Below are positions 36,411 to 46,207 of a stretch of 64,000 nt of DNA, one piece after another. The translations under genes and the position numbers were made by a program. The DNA comes from Lachnospiraceae bacterium C1.1. GTDB lineage: Bacteria; Bacillota; Clostridia; Lachnospirales; Lachnospiraceae. The stretch lies in assembly GCA_030434875.1 (NCBI GenBank), contig JAUISW010000001.1, positions 569,501 to 633,500 of the forward strand. The letters are read 5' to 3'. Every line of letters starts with the position of its first letter. Within the stretch, counting starts at the first letter, position 1. Below the pieces are notes generated by a model, which did not search any database, was not told where the DNA came from, and saw nothing but the letters and a program-made list of their open reading frames with translations.

Positions 36411-36507
36411 GACTGCCCAGTAACCCCAAGCAGCAAGTGCCGCCCCGAATTTTCCATGCCGATAGGCTTCGGGGCGGCGTAACTGTTCAGGGTACCTGAA
36501 CAGTTAC
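36411..36507. repeat. Tandem perfect hairpins (palindromic repeat unit)
   Basis: Two perfect inverted repeats follow each other: GCCGCCCCGAA/TTCGGGGCGGC (36439-36478) and GTAACTGTTCAGG/CCTGAACAGTTAC with a 3-base loop (36479-36507). Before them, GACTGCCCAGTAAC (36411-36424) resembles the end of the 52602-52748 element. GTAACTGTTCAGG also occurs inside the element at 7039-7134. The rest of the 36303-36665 gap is AT-rich and shows no gene. Confidence 0.7.
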
Positions 36508-36665
36508 CAATTTGTTTTCTATTTTGTACAGAAAAAAGCTGTTATAAGGTAATTAAGACTTTAACTTTATCCGATAAAAATAGTGAAAAAGTTATAGGGG
36601 AATACTATATCTTGATGAAAGAACTTGGGGAAACCCAAGGTTTTGAAAAGAGAGGTTTGAGATTT

Positions 36666-39600
36666 ATGGCTAAAAAGATTATCAGGAAGAAAAAAAAGCA
36701 TCTCAGATTAAAGAGGGGAGCACGTCGCACCATAGCAGCTTTACTTATGGTGACAGCATTGATAGTTGCTGCTATTCCCGCGCCTTCCGTAAAGGCAAGT
36801 GACATACAGTCGGAAAATAGCTTGAATGGGGGAACTGATGCCACTGATACCGAAAATTCAACGGATCCAACAGAGAGTGAAATGGAAATACAGAGTACTT
36901 CTGATGCCGATGATTATATCGATGCTTCTGATGGGATAAGGTATTACTTTAAGACAGGAACAGATACATATGGATCTGATGGTACAATAGCCATGTTTGT
37001 TGGCTATGATGATAATCCTGATGATTCCACATTTAACGATGTAAGTCAGATAACGACTCTCAATATACCATCGACTTTTAATTCATATGATGTGGAGCAG
37101 ATAAACGACTTTGATGATGGAAATAACAGTAATCTAACACTTATTTACCTTCCGAGTACCGTAAAATATCTGAATTCCAATGCGTTTGACGGATGCACTA
37201 ATGTTGAAACCATAAATATTCCTGACTCGGACAAGATTGTGGCTATAGGTGATTCAGCTTTTGCCGGAACAGAAAATCTTTCAACCTCAATAACTATAGG
37301 TGCCAATGTAACCAATCTGGGGACATCAGTTTTCAACGATAGTTCAGTGACAACTGTAACGGTTACGTCTACAAAGCTTGATGCTATGCCGGCGGGGGTT
37401 TTCACGGATTCGTCAGTACAGAAGGTATATATGGCTGACAGCTCCATAAAAAATCTGGACAGTTCATGCTTTGAGGACTGTACGAATATTAATGAGGTAA
37501 CCCTTCCATCAGCACTTCAGACAATAGGTGATTCTGCATTTTCAGGCTGTACCGGGATTACGGATATTACGATTCCATCAACACTGATCAGTCTTGGAGC
37601 GTCAGCATTTAAGGGTTGTACTGCACTAAAATCGGTAACTGATTTTGAGGGATGTGGAGTTACGAATCTTTATTCTAATGCTTTTAATGGATGCAGCTCC
37701 CTGACATCCATGACTACCCCTACAAGTCCTGACTACGTTACTATTGCAGACAGCAGTGTATTTGCAGGCTGCACAGGTCTTCAGACGGTTGACCTCGCTG
37801 AGAATGTAAACGCAATTCCTGACAGTGCTTTTGCAAACTGTACGGCATTACAGAAACTTTACGTTCGATACAGGGGCTGTTCGGTAGGAAGCAGCATAAC
37901 ACCATTGAGCAGTGGAAAATCAACTATAGAAGGATTTTATATTTATGGATATGCAAGCTCGGATGAAGGTGAAGTAGTTACAGACAGTAATAAAACGGAA
38001 ATTTTTGCATATGCTGAGGACAGCAACATACTTTTTAAGGATCTCGAGGACAGCAATCCGGACAGCTCACTTTACGGAGACTATATCAAGGTAAATTCAT
38101 CCGGAATCATAGAATATGTAAGCTCAGAGCTGGCAAGCAGCGGATATTCCGACTTATGGAATGGCGGTGCATTTATCGTGCCTGAGAGTATTACCGTGGT
38201 CAAGGACGGCGGTACGTCGGAAAGAACCATAACGGGAATCGGCGCATATGCACTGGCACCATTAGAGGGAGACCTTTCAACAGTCTATATCAATAATACA
38301 TCGTTCACGACACTTGAGGATAATGCATTCAAGGGACTTTCAAACCTTGAACTTTTAAGTGTGGTTACTGATGACGGGATCACATCAATAGGTTCCAATG
38401 TATTTGACGGGTGCTCTGCTGATCTTGTCATTTATGGGACACAGAAGTCTGATAATACGTTATTCAACTATGCCATGGACAACTCGTTTACCCTGGGTGG
38501 TACTGCAGGAAGCTATATACCTGTTTATAATAAGAACCATGGTGACGTGGGCTATCTTCTCAAGGTAGAGCATGGGGATTCCTACAATACCCTGACAGAC
38601 TATAAAACTGAGGGAACGACGGATACGGTAGAACTTCCGTCCGGTATTGAATATATAGGAACTGACAGTGGCATAGGTGAGAAGATCTTCAAGGGTAATG
38701 AAGACCTCACGAGCTTTACTGCAAATGGTCTTCTGGTAATAGACAGCCTTGAATTCCAGGGCGATACAGGACTTACATCAGTGACCCTCGCAGCTTCACC
38801 GACATCGATAGGAACTACACCCTGGAGGGACTGCACAAGCCTTCCATATGTGGAAATTTCTACAGAGGGGACTTATTCGTCAGACACCACCAACGGCATG
38901 ATCTTTGAGGGATCTTCAAGTTCCCCGACATCCATAGTGGAAGCTCTTGAGGGAAACAGTGCGGGCAAATATGCGGTCCCGAGCACGGTAACAAGTATTT
39001 ACCCGTATGCCTTCTACAACAGGCAGAATCTCCAGACACTTGACCTTACTGCAGCAAACGGTCTGACAAAGATTCAGAATAATACCTTTGAAGGCATGAA
39101 AGCCCTTAAAAAGGTGAGCATAGGGCAGAACATGAAGACGGTTGCCACGGAAGCATTCAAGGATGTTCCCGATGGTACGATGTTCTATGTGTATTCATCA
39201 AGCATCAGTTATTCAGACGACTATGACTGCTTTGACCCGGCAAATGGTGATAACAGCTCGGACTACTATTTCTATGGAACAAGTGAGGATAACAGCGATA
39301 ACACATACTACATGTGTAATACCAGTACTACAGATGGTCTTAACTGGGGAGGAACCACTGACGACTCGGCCAAAACTTCACTTTCCAGTGATAATATAGC
39401 ATCCTCACCGACTAAGATAACCAAAACGATTGATGATGATACCACGGAAATATCGATAGAGAAGGGCACTGATTTTAACCTTATACTCACAAGCGGCTCG
39501 ACAACCACAACTATTTCGACAGACGAGTATTATGTATCGGGAACCTGGTATGACAGCACCAAGACAGCCATGGAGGCAGCACCGGACAGTGAGGGCAGCT

Positions 39601-41897
39601 ATTACATTATGGTTATAGCCAATACTGATTCGGAGCTTTATGAAGGCTACAGATATATTCCCGTGGCTGTAACGGATTCATCCTCGACCAAAACGGATAT
39701 TTCATCCAAAGCATCATGGAAGCCAAAGGGGCTGACCATGAGCCTGGATGATATAAAGGCTAACAGTGGACTAATTCCCGGGGATGATGCGGATGCGCTG
39801 GAGAATGGGGCGGACTTTTATCTCTACCTTACGGATGATGATACGGCAATAAGCACGGCTGATTATTATCTCGGGTATTATTATACTTATACGTTTGACA
39901 GCAGTACAGGCAGCTACACATATACTGCAATAGAGGATGACTATCCAACGGTTTCCGGTAATTTTGCTGTTGCATGTATAGCGAAATCCACATCATCGGA
40001 TTATACAGGAACACTTTATGTAAGATTTACGGTTACGGATGGTTCATCATCTGATGATGACGACAGCAGCAAAACCTCCCTGGACGGGAATGTTTACGCA
40101 GATCCTGAACCCATAGAAATTTCGCTTTATGACAGGAGTCCGGCTACTGTAACAAAGGGAATTGACTTTAACCTTTACAGGGTATCGGATAATGCGCTGG
40201 TCAAGACTGATTATTACAGCATTGCGGCGTATTGTGACTCAAGCTATAATACGCTTTCGAGCGCACCGACCAGTGAGGGTACATACTACGTTAAACTGAC
40301 TGCAACATCATCAACAGTAAACCCGTGGAAGGGAAGCATATATGTACAGCTCGATGTGTATGAGGAGGATCCGAATAAGACATCACTTTCAGCAGACTGC
40401 TATGCCAAACCGTCTATCATTAAGAAGGCAATACCTTCCAGCGGAAAGACTGTAACGGTAGTCAAAGGAACAGACTTTAATATCTATAGGGTTTCGGATA
40501 ACTCTCTGATAGACACAAGCTATTATGAAATAACGGGTTATCTTGACTCGAGCAAGACAGCACTCAGCGGAGTGCCATATGAGGCAGGAAGCTACTATGT
40601 TGTTGTACAGCCGTATTCAAGCGACTCAGAGGTGACGGGTACACTCCTTATAAATATGACGGTTTCTGTTGGCGGTACTTTGTCGATAAATGCGATAGAG
40701 GATCAGTACTGGACAGGCTCGGCAGTAACGCCGGATATTAAGGTCACATCAACAACGGATTCCGATCTGACGCTGACAAAGGGAATCGACTATACCTCGG
40801 CATATTCCAGCAATATAAATGCTGGGGCGGCAACGGTAACGGCAACGGGTATTTCTGACTATAACGGAGACTCGGCAACAGCAACGTTCTCGATACTAAA
40901 ATCGATAGCAAACTGTACTATAAATGCCACAAATACCGAATACACAGGTAAAGCAACAACACCTACGGTAACAATAACAGATGGCAGCAAAAAGCTTACA
41001 TTGGGAACGGATTTTGTGATCTCGGCAATAGACAAAAATGTCAAGGTAAATAACAACAAGGGTGTTGTAACAGTAGAAGGGATAGGTTATTACTATGGTG
41101 AGGCTACAGCTAATTTCTCGGTTCGTAAAACATATTCAACGAGCTCTTCGTCGTCTTCTTCCTCGAAATCAAGCTCAAAGTCGTCCTCTTCCAGCAGCAG
41201 CTCCAGTTCCGGTTCAAGTGGATCAACAGCGGCAACTGTAAGTTCGTCTACTGCAAACGTTGACTCTACAACCAATGGCTCTGCAGGCAACGGAAACGGA
41301 TATGTAAATACAGGAAAGACGGCACCGGTAGATCCGGGAGATACAGGACTTGATGATGCATCAGCAACAATTAACGGATCGACTGATAATTATGTAGTTA
41401 AGATCAGGAAGTCAAGTACTGCTGATTCCGAATTCAGACAGGCTCTTACAGATGAGTATGGCAATATCGATGCATTCAGATACTATGCATTTGATATTTC
41501 ACTCTATGATGAAACGGGAACTGAAAAGATAGAGGATCCGCAGGGAGTTTCAGTAACGCTGACAATACCGCTTCCTGATTCGCTGGCTCTCTATGGAGGA
41601 AACAATCAGGCGGCAGCGGTGAGCCAAAGCGGTGATCTTGAAAATCTTTCTACAAGATTTACATCTATTGATGGAAAGGATTGCGCATCCTTTACGGCTA
41701 CGCATTTCTCGACCTATGGATTCTATGTTGACACCAATAATCTTTCGGCAGGAAATTCACTTGATTCAACGCCGAAGACAGGTGATCCTATAAGCCCTAA
41801 GTGGTTCTTATCACTCGGACTTGCGGCACTTTCAGTATTCCTTTTCCTTAAGAAGGATCCGCTGCCGGCAAGGGCAAAGGTAAGGGTTGCCAGATAA
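36666..41897 (+). CDS. Large BspA-type leucine-rich surface protein with C-terminal anchor
   Basis: This is a secreted cell-surface protein of about 1743 residues. It has an unusually basic signal peptide (many Lys/Arg before the hydrophobic core, cleavage near VKASD) and long arrays of LRR_5/BspA repeats, for example GDSAFAGTENL and NAFKGLSNLELLSV. Several bacterial Ig-like repeats with KGTDFN and DYYS segments follow, then a poly-Ser stretch. The end has PKTGD, a membrane helix and a basic tail, resembling a sortase signal. Such proteins bind host or plant polymers or other cells. ATG 36666 is favoured because it gives a normal signal peptide; a longer frame starts at 36612-36615. Confidence 0.85.
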   Translation: MAKKIIRKKKKHLRLKRGARRTIAALLMVTALIVAAIPAPSVKASDIQSENSLNGGTDATDTENSTDPTESEMEIQSTSDADDYIDASDGIRYYFKTGTDTYGSDGTIAMFVGYDDNPDDSTFNDVSQITTLNIPSTFNSYDVEQINDFDDGNNSNLTLIYLPSTVKYLNSNAFDGCTNVETINIPDSDKIVAIGDSAFAGTENLSTSITIGANVTNLGTSVFNDSSVTTVTVTSTKLDAMPAGVFTDSSVQKVYMADSSIKNLDSSCFEDCTNINEVTLPSALQTIGDSAFSGCTGITDITIPSTLISLGASAFKGCTALKSVTDFEGCGVTNLYSNAFNGCSSLTSMTTPTSPDYVTIADSSVFAGCTGLQTVDLAENVNAIPDSAFANCTALQKLYVRYRGCSVGSSITPLSSGKSTIEGFYIYGYASSDEGEVVTDSNKTEIFAYAEDSNILFKDLEDSNPDSSLYGDYIKVNSSGIIEYVSSELASSGYSDLWNGGAFIVPESITVVKDGGTSERTITGIGAYALAPLEGDLSTVYINNTSFTTLEDNAFKGLSNLELLSVVTDDGITSIGSNVFDGCSADLVIYGTQKSDNTLFNYAMDNSFTLGGTAGSYIPVYNKNHGDVGYLLKVEHGDSYNTLTDYKTEGTTDTVELPSGIEYIGTDSGIGEKIFKGNEDLTSFTANGLLVIDSLEFQGDTGLTSVTLAASPTSIGTTPWRDCTSLPYVEISTEGTYSSDTTNGMIFEGSSSSPTSIVEALEGNSAGKYAVPSTVTSIYPYAFYNRQNLQTLDLTAANGLTKIQNNTFEGMKALKKVSIGQNMKTVATEAFKDVPDGTMFYVYSSSISYSDDYDCFDPANGDNSSDYYFYGTSEDNSDNTYYMCNTSTTDGLNWGGTTDDSAKTSLSSDNIASSPTKITKTIDDDTTEISIEKGTDFNLILTSGSTTTTISTDEYYVSGTWYDSTKTAMEAAPDSEGSYYIMVIANTDSELYEGYRYIPVAVTDSSSTKTDISSKASWKPKGLTMSLDDIKANSGLIPGDDADALENGADFYLYLTDDDTAISTADYYLGYYYTYTFDSSTGSYTYTAIEDDYPTVSGNFAVACIAKSTSSDYTGTLYVRFTVTDGSSSDDDDSSKTSLDGNVYADPEPIEISLYDRSPATVTKGIDFNLYRVSDNALVKTDYYSIAAYCDSSYNTLSSAPTSEGTYYVKLTATSSTVNPWKGSIYVQLDVYEEDPNKTSLSADCYAKPSIIKKAIPSSGKTVTVVKGTDFNIYRVSDNSLIDTSYYEITGYLDSSKTALSGVPYEAGSYYVVVQPYSSDSEVTGTLLINMTVSVGGTLSINAIEDQYWTGSAVTPDIKVTSTTDSDLTLTKGIDYTSAYSSNINAGAATVTATGISDYNGDSATATFSILKSIANCTINATNTEYTGKATTPTVTITDGSKKLTLGTDFVISAIDKNVKVNNNKGVVTVEGIGYYYGEATANFSVRKTYSTSSSSSSSSKSSSKSSSSSSSSSSGSSGSTAATVSSSTANVDSTTNGSAGNGNGYVNTGKTAPVDPGDTGLDDASATINGSTDNYVVKIRKSSTADSEFRQALTDEYGNIDAFRYYAFDISLYDETGTEKIEDPQGVSVTLTIPLPDSLALYGGNNQAAAVSQSGDLENLSTRFTSIDGKDCASFTATHFSTYGFYVDTNNLSAGNSLDSTPKTGDPISPKWFLSLGLAALSVFLFLKKDPLPARAKVRVAR

Positions 41898-41969
41898 ATG
41901 ATAAAAAGAAATTTGTCTGAAGGATTTTGAACTTAGTTTTAAGATCCGTGGTTATTTGTTTCAGTCCTT

Positions 41970-42019
41970 AAAAAACTTTTTGGCACAGCTGAATATTCTC
42001 CTGTGTCAAAAAGTTTTTT
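41970..42019 (+). terminator. Terminator after the large surface protein gene
   Basis: AAAAAACTTTTTGGCACAG pairs with CTGTGTCAAAAAGTTTTTT with one mismatch around an 11-base loop. Confidence 0.88.
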
Positions 42020-42101
42020 AGAAATACGAAAAGTATGCAGGGATATATAAAAGTAAATCATTAACTTTGAGAGTAACAGGCTTGAATCAGGGGGACAGAG
42101 A

Positions 42102-43652
42102 ATGAAGCGCATCATAAGGATAACGCTGGCAACAGTTTTTGCGGCAGCGGCAATTCTTGTATTTTTTATTAAGCCGCCGGGACTGGAAGCGGAGAGTTCG
42201 ATGAAGATCGAAAACGGAGTTTTGATAAAATATGCTGTTTCCGATAATATGACAAGTATTAATATCCCAAGTAACGTAAAAGAAATCGGAGATGAAGCCT
42301 TTATGAACGATAAGACTTTAGAATCGATCGGAATCCCGGCATCGGTTACAAAAATCGGTAAAAAGGCTTTTTACGGGTGCTCGGAATTAAGAAGTGTAAA
42401 GCTTCAGGAAGGTACTGAGTCTATTGGTGAAAGTGCATTTGCAATGTGCTCATCGCTTTCTTCTTTTTCTATGCCATCTACTATTTCTTACGTCGGAGAT
42501 GGTGCATTTGCCGGAGATACAGAGCTTACAAATGTGAGCCTCGGAAACGGTAATTCTAATTCATATTTCTTTTTCAATGACAACGTTCTCTACAATATGA
42601 ACTCTACAAAACTTGTTTCATATATTCCGGGAAGAGACAGTGATAATTTTATCATGCCCTTTACGGTTTCACTAATTGCTCCTTATGCTTTCTGGGGAAG
42701 TGAAAAGATGAAAATGGCTTATGTGGCAAATAATGTAGAGACTATTTCCTCATTTGCATTTTGTAATGCGGCAGGACTTGAGGAAATATACATTCCAAAT
42801 TCTGTAAATACGATAGAAGATTATGCGTTCAGGGACTGCTATAGGCTTAAATATGTAGCGATAGAAAACTCAGCCTGTGATATTGCGGATAAGGCTTTCG
42901 AAAATTGTCCTGAAGGTATGAAAATAGAATACGGAGTAAATAAATCGGCATTTATTTCAAATGCAAATAATTATGCGATAGAAAAAACAAGCTCCGGAAA
43001 TCAGGTTATTTCCGGAAATGAGGCAAGGAAGAAGAATAAAGAGGATGGGAATCTTATAGAAGATGATAATAGCAATGAAAGCGATTCTGCTTCTGATGAT
43101 AGTAGTTCTGACACGCCGGCCGGAACAGTAAGAAACGGCGGATCGATCGTTGTAGATTCCGTCTGGGGCACAAAGGCACCCTATACACCGCTTGACAGGG
43201 AAAATCCAAAGGGACTTGTAGGAACAGGCAAGATAGTCGGAAATTCGGTTTATATAATACCTAATGATGATTATAATAAAGAAAGCAGTACAGAAAGCGG
43301 AAACTCAGCTCCTGAAATGTCTGAATTCTCAGCATCTGTCGCTTCTGCTTCAGAAAATTCAACTTCTTCTGTATCGTCATCCGCTCTTTCGTCGGGACGC
43401 GGTACTTATCCGAAGAATGGCAGTACAGCAAACAGCTATTGGAAAAACACAAGAAAATCCAATCAAACAGTATCAAAAAATAGTCATTACGGAAACAGTA
43501 ATTTTAAGAGTACAGTTTCTAAAAATACAGCCTCTGGAAATAAAGTTTCAGATAATACAATTTCAGATAATACGGTCTCTGAGGATTCTGTTTCAAAGAA
43601 TGCTGTATCAGGAAATACAGTTTCAAAGAATAGTGTTTCGAAAAATAAATAG
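42102..43652 (+). CDS. BspA-type leucine-rich repeat secreted protein
   Basis: This is a 516-residue exported protein: a signal peptide or membrane anchor at residues 1-30, then BspA/LRR_5 repeats to about 270 (IGDEAFMND, IGKKAFYGCSELRSV, IEDYAFRDCYRLKYV). After an acidic, Ser-rich linker the tail is low complexity, dominated by VS-x-N repeats (TVSKN, TVSED, SVSKN). There is no sortase motif, so attachment would be by the N-terminal helix. It follows the large BspA protein gene and is probably functionally related to it. Confidence 0.82.
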   Translation: MKRIIRITLATVFAAAAILVFFIKPPGLEAESSMKIENGVLIKYAVSDNMTSINIPSNVKEIGDEAFMNDKTLESIGIPASVTKIGKKAFYGCSELRSVKLQEGTESIGESAFAMCSSLSSFSMPSTISYVGDGAFAGDTELTNVSLGNGNSNSYFFFNDNVLYNMNSTKLVSYIPGRDSDNFIMPFTVSLIAPYAFWGSEKMKMAYVANNVETISSFAFCNAAGLEEIYIPNSVNTIEDYAFRDCYRLKYVAIENSACDIADKAFENCPEGMKIEYGVNKSAFISNANNYAIEKTSSGNQVISGNEARKKNKEDGNLIEDDNSNESDSASDDSSSDTPAGTVRNGGSIVVDSVWGTKAPYTPLDRENPKGLVGTGKIVGNSVYIIPNDDYNKESSTESGNSAPEMSEFSASVASASENSTSSVSSSALSSGRGTYPKNGSTANSYWKNTRKSNQTVSKNSHYGNSNFKSTVSKNTASGNKVSDNTISDNTVSEDSVSKNAVSGNTVSKNSVSKNK

Positions 43653-43671
43653 TTCAAATTGATATCTTACT

Positions 43672-43712
43672 GACAGGTCAGGCATTTTTACAATGTCTGA
43701 CCTGTTGCTTTT
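43672..43712 (+). terminator. Hairpin after the second BspA-type gene
   Basis: GACAGGTCAGGCATT pairs with AATGTCTGACCTGTT (one bulge or mismatch), followed by a short T-rich stretch. Confidence 0.7.
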
Positions 43713-43791
43713 CCTAAGTTTTAACTAAACTTTTATTTTGCGTAAAAATACGATATAATCAAATAATCCTGGTAAAGAGAGGCAGATAAAT

Positions 43792-45225
43792 ATGACTGAT
43801 AACATTAAAGAAATGCTTAACGATATAGCTGCTCTTGAAACGAATGGAGAGTATGAAAAAGAATTTGATCTGATATCCGAGGCAATGAAGACTGATCCGG
43901 AAAATTATGAGCTCTTTTACATGCTCGGAAGATGGTATTTTTACAGGAATGCCGACATGGCCTATATCTGCTTTGAGCAGGCATTGTTCTATCTAAAAAA
44001 ACTCTCAAGTTTCCCGATAAACGATCTTCGTATGATCCAGAAAGATATAGATGAACTTCTTCTCGGGAATTCCCTTTCAGTAAGTGATGTATCAATAGTC
44101 ATAGTTTCGTATAATGATATCGAAATTATGAAAGAAAACTTAAAAGCCATAAGAAATTATACCGATGCCGCGCATACGGAAGTGGTAGTCGTTGATAATG
44201 CTTCAACAGACGGCGCTGCTGAGTGGCTCGAGGAGCAGAAGGATATTCTTTTTATTGAAGCTTCAAAAAATTACGGATTTCCTATAGCCTGCAATATCGG
44301 AGCGGCTGCAGCGACAGCGGGAAATGATATCTTTTTCTTAAATAATGATGCAGTTCTTACTCCAAATGCATTGTTTTTCTTAAGGATGGCTCTATATTCA
44401 AGTCATGATACTGGTATGGTGAGCGGTGTTTCAAATAATGTTACGGCACAGACAATTGATGTCAAAGATAAATCACTGGAGGGCTGCATAAAATTTGGAA
44501 GTCTGAATAATGTTCCTATGCGGAATGCGCTGGAGATCAGACAGCGTCTTACAGGTTTTGCACTTCTCATAAAGTTTCAGGCTTTGAACGAAGCTATAAC
44601 TGAAATGCGTTTCACAGATATGAACGTAGACAGAGATATTATTTTTGATGAACGTTTTTCTCCGGCTTATTTCGAGGATGATGATCTGGGGTTAAGAGTT
44701 TCGCAGGCCGGTTATCGCGAATATCTGGTACATAATGCATTTATTTACCACAAGGGCGGAGACGGCTTTGACAGCGAAAATAAAACAATGATAAAAAGTC
44801 GTGAAACCTTTACTGAAAAATGGGGTTTCGATATGTGGGGCTATGAGCTTTATTCAGATGATCTGATCGCTGCGCTTGAGAAAAAAGAGAAAGATCATAA
44901 CAGGGCAATAAGAGTCCTTGAGCTATTTTCGGGACTTGGAGCGAATCTTTCAAGAATAAAGTGGCTCTATCCTAATTCATGGACTGCCGGTATCGAGATT
45001 TCTCCATTATTGGCCGGAATTGCAAGATTTTCGGCTGACAGAATAATATCTGACAATATTTTCAGTGAGTTAAAAAATGGAAGAAAAAAGACTTTTCCGT
45101 TGGCAGAAAGATCATTTGACTATATCATAATTGATTTTGATTCTTTTGATGAAGATATGGCTTCATACTTAAGAAAAAGTCTTGAAAACTACCTCTCTGA
45201 GAAAGGAGAATTCCTTAGTTTTTAA
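43792..45225 (+). CDS. Family 2 glycosyltransferase with N-terminal repeats and C-terminal methyltransferase-like domain
   Basis: This is a 477-residue protein with three parts. Residues 1-90 look like tetratricopeptide-type helices (EKEFDLISEAMKTDPENYEL). Residues 98-330 form a GT2 domain (SIVIVSYND, VVVDNASTDG, FLNNDAVLTP, and the acceptor-site EDDDLGLRV). Residues 375-477 resemble an S-adenosylmethionine-dependent methyltransferase core (LELFSGLGANLSRIKWLYP, FDYIIIDFDSF). It probably modifies a surface glycan. The gene stands alone; acceptor and sugar are unknown. Confidence 0.8.
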   Translation: MTDNIKEMLNDIAALETNGEYEKEFDLISEAMKTDPENYELFYMLGRWYFYRNADMAYICFEQALFYLKKLSSFPINDLRMIQKDIDELLLGNSLSVSDVSIVIVSYNDIEIMKENLKAIRNYTDAAHTEVVVVDNASTDGAAEWLEEQKDILFIEASKNYGFPIACNIGAAAATAGNDIFFLNNDAVLTPNALFFLRMALYSSHDTGMVSGVSNNVTAQTIDVKDKSLEGCIKFGSLNNVPMRNALEIRQRLTGFALLIKFQALNEAITEMRFTDMNVDRDIIFDERFSPAYFEDDDLGLRVSQAGYREYLVHNAFIYHKGGDGFDSENKTMIKSRETFTEKWGFDMWGYELYSDDLIAALEKKEKDHNRAIRVLELFSGLGANLSRIKWLYPNSWTAGIEISPLLAGIARFSADRIISDNIFSELKNGRKKTFPLAERSFDYIIIDFDSFDEDMASYLRKSLENYLSEKGEFLSF

Positions 45226-45334
45226 GAAAAATATAATTGCATCAAATCCATTTTGATCGACTTCAAAACCGCTTGTTTACTGGATTTGTTAAGAGAATAA
45301 AAAAGATCAAAATTAAACTGATTAAATTAATCAC

Positions 45335-45363
45335 TTGACAGATACTTGTATGGTTGCATACAA
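45335..45363 (+). promoter_or_regulatory. Promoter/operator of the GntR regulator gene
   Basis: TTGACA lies at 45335-45340. The perfect palindrome TTGTATG-GTTG-CATACAA (45346-45363) fills the spacer and -10 area (ATACAA, 17 bases after the -35). This is typical of FadR-type GntR operators and suggests autoregulation. Confidence 0.68.
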
Positions 45364-45435
45364 TGATGCAAATACTTTAAGACAGTAAAACAGTAAATGG
45401 ATGAAGTTATAAGTGTGTTTTGAAATGAGGGTATA

Positions 45436-46140
45436 ATGATGGATGAGAGTATACAGAAAGAAGTTACCGATAAGTACTCGCTACGAAGCAGGGTGTATAA
45501 CCAGCTTCGTGAAAATATCCTGAATGGAAAGTACAAGATCGGGGAAGAACTTAAAGAAGTGGCAATAGGTGAAGAATACGGTGTAAGCCGTACTCCGGTA
45601 AGGGATGCATTTCATCAGCTTGAGCTTGAAGGTCTTATAACAATAGTTCCTAATAAAGGAGCCATTGTTGAGGGTATCTCAGATAAGGATATCTATGACA
45701 TTTATGAGATACGCTCAAGACTTGAGGGGCTTGCAGCAAGATGGGCCTGCGAACACATAACGGAGGCTCAGGCGGACAGAATGGAAGAGATACTCTATAT
45801 GTCGGATTTCCATGCTGCAAAGGGACATTTTGATAAGGTTACAGAGCTTGACAGCCAGTTTCATAAGCTGATGTATGAGGCATCAGGTTCAAAAAGGCTT
45901 GAGCTTTTACTGAATGACTATCACCAGTACCTGTATTCTGTGAGAAAGCGTTCACTTGGGAAGCTTGACAGAGGAAGGGTCAGCAATGAAGAGCATAAGC
46001 TTATTGAATCAGCTATAAGGAATAATGATCCGGATCTTGCTGAAAAATATGCTCATGAACATATTCTGAACGCGCTTAAAAATGTTACGGAATGTGAGAT
46101 CAATAACAGTTCAGACATGGAGAAAAAGAAGATGGCATAA
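45436..46140 (+). CDS. GntR-family (FadR/FCD-type) transcriptional regulator
   Basis: This is a 234-residue regulator. The N-terminal winged helix (LRENILNGKYKIGEELKEVAIGEEYGVSRTPVRDA) is followed by an all-helical FCD ligand domain with the metal-binding pattern DSQFHKLMYEASG. It precedes the isocitrate dehydrogenase gene by 67 bases and probably controls it; a C4 to C6 organic acid is a plausible effector. ATG 45436 is immediately followed by a second ATG. Confidence 0.9.
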   Translation: MMDESIQKEVTDKYSLRSRVYNQLRENILNGKYKIGEELKEVAIGEEYGVSRTPVRDAFHQLELEGLITIVPNKGAIVEGISDKDIYDIYEIRSRLEGLAARWACEHITEAQADRMEEILYMSDFHAAKGHFDKVTELDSQFHKLMYEASGSKRLELLLNDYHQYLYSVRKRSLGKLDRGRVSNEEHKLIESAIRNNDPDLAEKYAHEHILNALKNVTECEINNSSDMEKKKMA

Positions 46141-46207
46141 TGCCGGGAAATCCATCGGAAGCTTATTTGAGGGACAGCAGCCGGTATGATTAAAGGAGGA
46201 GAAAATT

